Assembly (NCBI RefSeq): GCF_027270315.1
Contig: NZ_CP114413.1
Coordinates: 3,410,001-3,474,000 of the forward strand
Direction: 5' to 3'
Source: Streptomyces cinnabarinus
GTDB lineage: Bacteria; Actinomycetota; Actinomycetes; Streptomycetales; Streptomycetaceae
DNA length: 64,000 nt
Part shown: in pieces, positions 60,896 through 64,000 of the stretch
Layout of the letters: each line of letters begins with the position of its first letter
How positions within the stretch are numbered: position 1 is the stretch's first letter
The notes under the pieces: model-generated
Databases searched by the model: none
Told to the model about the DNA's origin: nothing
Seen by the model: only the letters and a program-made list of their open reading frames with translations
Translations under genes and position numbers: made by a program

Positions 60896-61696
60896 ATGAA
60901 GCTGGCGTTCTCCACTCTCGGTGTCCCCGGTCTTCCCCTCGCCGATGTGCTGCGGCTCGCGTCCGCCCACGGCTACCACGGCGTCGAACTGCGCGCACAT
61001 CCCGAGGAGCCGGTGCATCCGGGGCTCGGTCCGGCGGAACGGGCCGCGGCGGCGGCCGAGTTCAAGGCGGCCGGGATCGAGGTCGTCGGCGTCGCGGGCT
61101 ACGCCCGGGTGTGCGCCCCGGGCCCCGACGCGCCCGTCGTCGAGGAGATCCGCAAGCTGCTCGACCTCGCCCATGACCTGGGCGCCGGCTTCGTCCGCGT
61201 CTTCCCCGGCGCCGAGGACTCCCAGAGCGCCGAGGACGCCGACGCCACGGCCGCCCGCAGGCTCGGCACCGCCGCAGAGTACGCCGCGGACCAGGGCGTA
61301 CGGATCCTGCTGGAGACGCACGACTCGCACCGCACCGGAGCCGCCGCGATCCGGGTGCTGGGCCTGGTGGGGCACCGGCACGTGGGCTCGCTGTGGGACG
61401 TGATGCACACCTGGCTGGGCGGCGAGCAGCCCACGGAGTCGTACGCGGCCCTCTCCCCCTACCTCGGCTATGTCCAGGTCAAGGACATCGCCTCGGCCAC
61501 CGACACCGCCCCGCTGCCGCTGGGCGCCGGGGTGCTGCCGCTCGCCGAGTGCGTGGAGGTGCTCTCCCGGCACGGCTGGGACGGCTGGCTGTGCTGGGAG
61601 TACGAGAAGCGCTGGTACGAGGCGGCGGCGCCGCTGCCGGGTCTGCTGGACGCCGGGCACGACCATCTGGCGCGCCTGCTCAACGAGTCGGCGTAG
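60896..61696 (+). CDS. TIM-barrel sugar phosphate isomerase/epimerase
   Basis: This 266-residue protein opens MKLAFSTLGVPGLPLADVLRLA and has family metal residues in GVELRAHP, LLETHDSHRTG, LWDVMHTW, YVQVKDIAS and GWLCWEYEKRW. It belongs to the AP-endonuclease-2/xylose-isomerase-like barrel group, as does the product of the gene at 51840, but they are not close copies. It follows the MarR-GNAT gene by 30 bases on the same strand. Substrate unknown. Confidence 0.85.
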   Translation: MKLAFSTLGVPGLPLADVLRLASAHGYHGVELRAHPEEPVHPGLGPAERAAAAAEFKAAGIEVVGVAGYARVCAPGPDAPVVEEIRKLLDLAHDLGAGFVRVFPGAEDSQSAEDADATAARRLGTAAEYAADQGVRILLETHDSHRTGAAAIRVLGLVGHRHVGSLWDVMHTWLGGEQPTESYAALSPYLGYVQVKDIASATDTAPLPLGAGVLPLAECVEVLSRHGWDGWLCWEYEKRWYEAAAPLPGLLDAGHDHLARLLNESA

Positions 61697-61708
61697 GACC
61701 CTTCGCCG

Positions 61709-61756
61709 TTCGTTGGTCAGGTAGTTCGTCGGCCAGGTAATTCGTTGGCCATCGGT
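61709..61756 (+). repeat. Three 16-base tandem repeats before the MFS gene
   Basis: TTCGTTGGTCAGGTAG, TTCGTCGGCCAGGTAA and TTCGTTGGCCATCGGT run head to tail at 61709, 61725 and 61741, 65 to 112 bases before the MFS start. They look like a regulator array, perhaps a winged-helix repressor of the transporter. Confidence 0.7.
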
Positions 61757-61820
61757 GCGGGCCTCCGGTTAGCGTCCCCGTCATGATCCCGCCCGCGCCG
61801 CCGCGCTCCGTCATGCCCGC

Positions 61821-63050
61821 ATGAGCCTCGCCCGTACCCTCGTCGACGTACGGCCCCTGCGCACCTCCCCCGCCTTCCGGCGGCTGCTGATCGGACGGAC
61901 CGCCTCCATCCTGGGCAGCTTCATGACCGTGGTGACGGTCATGTTCCAGGTGTGGGACATGACGCACAGCGCGGTCTGGAGCGGTGCGGTGGGGCTCGCG
62001 CAGGCGGTGCCGCTGGTGGTGGTCGGGCTGTTCGCCGGGTCGTGGGTGGACCGGGGGGACCGGCGGCGGATCTTCCTCGTGGCGACCATCGGACAGGCGG
62101 TCTGCTCGCTGCTGCTGGCGGTGCAGGGCTTCACCGGGAACGTGCCCGTCATCGGGATCCTCGCCCTGGTCGCCGCGGGCTCCTCGTTCGGCGCGGTCGG
62201 CGGTCCGGCGGCGGGCGTGTTCGTGCCGCGGCTGCTGCCCAAGGACCAGGTGGCCGCGGGCCTCGCCCTCAACCAGGTCACCGCCCAGTCCATGATGCTG
62301 CTCGGCCCGGCGCTCGGTGGCCTGTTCCTCGGCTGGTTCGGCATCGGCTTCTGCTACCTGATCGACGCCCTCAGCTTCGGCCTGGCCTTCTACGGCGCCT
62401 TCGGCCTGCCCGCGCTGCCGCCCGAGGGCGAGCCGGCGCGGGCGGGGCTGCACGGCGTGCTGGACGGACTGCGCTTCCTGGGCGGGCACCGGGTGGTGCG
62501 CGGGGCGCTGATCACCGACCTCGCGGCGACCGTGCTGGCGATGCCGATGAGCCTGTTCCCGCTGGTCAACGAGGAGCGCTTCGGCGGCAGTCCGCGCACC
62601 CTCGGTCTGTTCCTGTCCGCCCTCGCGGTCGGCGGGGTCACCGCCACGGCCTTCTCCGGGCGGCTGACCCGGCTGGCCCGCCCCGGCGCGGTGATGCTCT
62701 GGGGGGCCGCGATCTGGGGCGTGGCGCTCGCCCTGTTCGGGCTGACCAGCAGCGCCTGGGCGGGGCTCGGGCTGCTGGTGGTGGCGGGTGCGGCGGACTC
62801 CGTGTCGGTGCTGTCCCGGACGACGATCGTCCAGACCCGGACCCCGGACGCCCTGTTGGGCCGGGTGACCGCCGCCGAGCAGATCGTCGGCCAGGCGGGG
62901 CCGCACCTGGGCAATCTGCGCGGCGGTGTGGTGGCCGGCTGGACGTCCGGAGCGACCGCCCTGCTCACCGGCGGCCTGCTGTGCGTGCTGGCGGTGGCCT
63001 ACGTCGCCACGGCCACTCCGGAGCTGCGGGACGGCACCACGCCGGAGTGA
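61821..63050 (+). CDS. MFS transporter
   Basis: This 409-residue major facilitator has about 12 helices and the conserved loop GSWVDRGDRRRIF after helix 2. The sequence resembles the EntS/drug-export subgroup of actinobacterial MFS proteins. It exports a small molecule; which one is unknown. Two further starts lie upstream (61784 and within it), but 61821 opens MSLARTLVDVRPLRTS best. It is convergent with aroA, stops 32 bases apart. Confidence 0.85.
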   Translation: MSLARTLVDVRPLRTSPAFRRLLIGRTASILGSFMTVVTVMFQVWDMTHSAVWSGAVGLAQAVPLVVVGLFAGSWVDRGDRRRIFLVATIGQAVCSLLLAVQGFTGNVPVIGILALVAAGSSFGAVGGPAAGVFVPRLLPKDQVAAGLALNQVTAQSMMLLGPALGGLFLGWFGIGFCYLIDALSFGLAFYGAFGLPALPPEGEPARAGLHGVLDGLRFLGGHRVVRGALITDLAATVLAMPMSLFPLVNEERFGGSPRTLGLFLSALAVGGVTATAFSGRLTRLARPGAVMLWGAAIWGVALALFGLTSSAWAGLGLLVVAGAADSVSVLSRTTIVQTRTPDALLGRVTAAEQIVGQAGPHLGNLRGGVVAGWTSGATALLTGGLLCVLAVAYVATATPELRDGTTPE

Positions 63051-63054
63051 GCCG

Positions 63055-63093
63055 GGCTCACAGGCCGGCTCACCCTGCGGCTCACAGGCCGGC
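63055..63093. repeat. 15-base direct repeat at the aroA 3' end
   Basis: GGCTCACAGGCCGGC occurs at 63055-63069 and 63079-63093; the second copy contains the aroA stop codon. It suggests slippage or a tandem duplication, probably neutral. Confidence 0.6.
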
Positions 63094-64000
63094 GCGCAGG
63101 GCGGTGAACTCCTCGTGGAAGCCGGGGAAGGTCTTGCGGACGCAGCCGGGGTCGTCGAAGGAGATGCCCGGGACGCGGAGGCCGGTGACGGCGAAGGACA
63201 TGACGATGCGGTGGTCGCCGTAGGTCTTGATCTCCGCGCCGGCGGGGGCGGCGCCCGGGTGGATCTCGATCCAGTCGGGACCGGTCTCCACCCGCACCCC
63301 CAACCGCCGCAGATTCTCCGCGCAGGCCTCCAGGCGGTCGCACTCCTTCACCCGGGTGTTGGCGACGTCCTCGATGCGCACCGGGCCCGAGGCGAAGGGG
63401 GCGAGGGCGGCGAGGGTGGGCATGGTGTCGGAGATGTCCCGCATGTTGACGGTGAGGCCACGCAGTTCGCCGGTGCCGCGGACGGTCGTGCGGTCCGCGC
63501 CGATCTCCACCTCGGCGCCCATCCGGCGCAGTACGTCGACGAAGCCCAGGTCGCCCTGGAGCGCGCCCTCGCCGAGGCCCGGGACGGTCACCTCGCCGCC
63601 GGAGAGGGCCGCGGCGGCGAAGAAGTAGCTGGAGGTGGAGGCGTCGGGTTCGATGGCGTAGGTGGTGGCGCGGTAGCCGCCCGGCGGGACGACGAAGTCC
63701 TTGCCCTCCCGGGCCACCTCCACCCCGAACGCCCGCATCATCGCGAGGGTGATCTCGACGTACGGCACCGAGACCAGGTCGGTGACATGGATGCGCAGGC
63801 CCTTCTCGGTGAGCGGGCCGAGCAGCAGCAGGGCGGTCAGGTACTGCGAGGACTGTCCGGCGTCCAGCGTCACCTCGCCGCCGGTGACCCCGGCCGCCCG
63901 CACGGTCAGTGGGTGGTGGCCGTCCCGCTCCTCGTGCCGCAGGTCCACGCCCAGCTCGCGCAGGGCCCGGGTGAGCGGCAGCAGCGGGCGGCGGCGCATC
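63082..64000 (-). CDS. aroA: 3-phosphoshikimate 1-carboxyvinyltransferase, 5' end outside window
   Basis: The 3' two-thirds of EPSP synthase are visible: about 306 residues of an expected 440. Conserved elements include DAGQSSQYLTALLL, DASTSSYFFAAAAL, the RVKECDRLEA substrate motif and GDHRIVMSFA near the C-terminus. The enzyme joins PEP to shikimate-3-phosphate, the sixth step of the aromatic amino acid pathway. The reading frame is open beyond base 64000, so the gene begins outside. Confidence 0.95.
   Translation of the reverse strand, partial: MRRRPLLPLTRALRELGVDLRHEERDGHHPLTVRAAGVTGGEVTLDAGQSSQYLTALLLLGPLTEKGLRIHVTDLVSVPYVEITLAMMRAFGVEVAREGKDFVVPPGGYRATTYAIEPDASTSSYFFAAAALSGGEVTVPGLGEGALQGDLGFVDVLRRMGAEVEIGADRTTVRGTGELRGLTVNMRDISDTMPTLAALAPFASGPVRIEDVANTRVKECDRLEACAENLRRLGVRVETGPDWIEIHPGAAPAGAEIKTYGDHRIVMSFAVTGLRVPGISFDDPGCVRKTFPGFHEEFTALRAGL

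Noticed and set aside
61709..61756. CRISPR-like repeat array
   Set aside because: Three 16-base repeats run head to tail with no spacers and no cas genes are in the window.

Overview
The window is very GC-rich, almost wholly coding, and full of four-base ATGA/GTGA start-stop overlaps and GTG starts. It carries chaplin and rodlin genes, which are known only from streptomycetes and close relatives. It is therefore chromosomal DNA of a Streptomyces species. The order chaplins, rodlins, inositol genes, copper ATPase and citrate synthase matches what I remember of S. coelicolor A3(2) around SCO2716-SCO2736, so most of this is conserved core chromosome. I see no tRNA, rRNA, CRISPR array, prophage or intact insertion sequence.

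Layout. 1-7799: tail of an exopolysaccharide export/modification cluster (MurJ-type flippase, NodB deacetylase, GT4 glycosyltransferase, Wzz-like protein, CelD/FemAB-like acyltransferase, secreted GH26 hydrolase, ATP-grasp enzyme). 7878-11012: aerial-hypha surface-layer locus with a long sortase-anchored chaplin, a short chaplin and three rodlins. 11071-15632: acyl-CoA ligase, VWA lipoprotein, and an ABC-2 permease translationally coupled to the next gene. 15629-18265: an unusual fusion of a secreted alpha/beta hydrolase to an ABC ATPase. 18502-22422: free-standing condensation-domain enzyme, APC permease, lipoprotein. 22478-28754: myo-inositol catabolic operon (iolC, Cgl0159-type aldolase-like gene, iolB, iolD, mmsA), preceded by a small MerR-like protein gene. 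29288-31631: zinc dehydrogenase and CPA2 antiporter. 31754-34325: copper chaperone and Cu-ATPase under a CsoR-type operator. 34326-38641: a geneless stretch, citrate synthase and a RecD2-type helicase. 39135-45024: ribose operon with a LacI regulator, RbsA, a fused RbsC-RbsB, ribokinase and RbsD. 45315-49059: membrane NACHT-type NTPase coupled to a class I isoprenoid-synthase-fold protein. 49321-50710: decayed genes. 51840-56287: uncharacterised LacI-controlled catabolic operon (Gfo/Idh/MocA dehydrogenase, DUF993, TIM-barrel isomerase). 56357-63050: small housekeeping and accessory genes, one frameshifted, plus a MITE-like repeat. 63082-64000: 3' part of aroA.

How they work together. The exopolysaccharide and chaplin/rodlin regions both shape the outer surface of the hypha. 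The inositol, ribose and DUF993 operons are three sugar or polyol catabolic units, each with regulatory sequence beside it. The inositol pathway ends in malonate semialdehyde, which MmsA converts to acetyl-CoA, and citrate synthase can draw that in. The most interesting items without a described role are the NACHT/isoprenoid-synthase pair, the hydrolase-ABC fusion with its permease, and the DUF993 operon.
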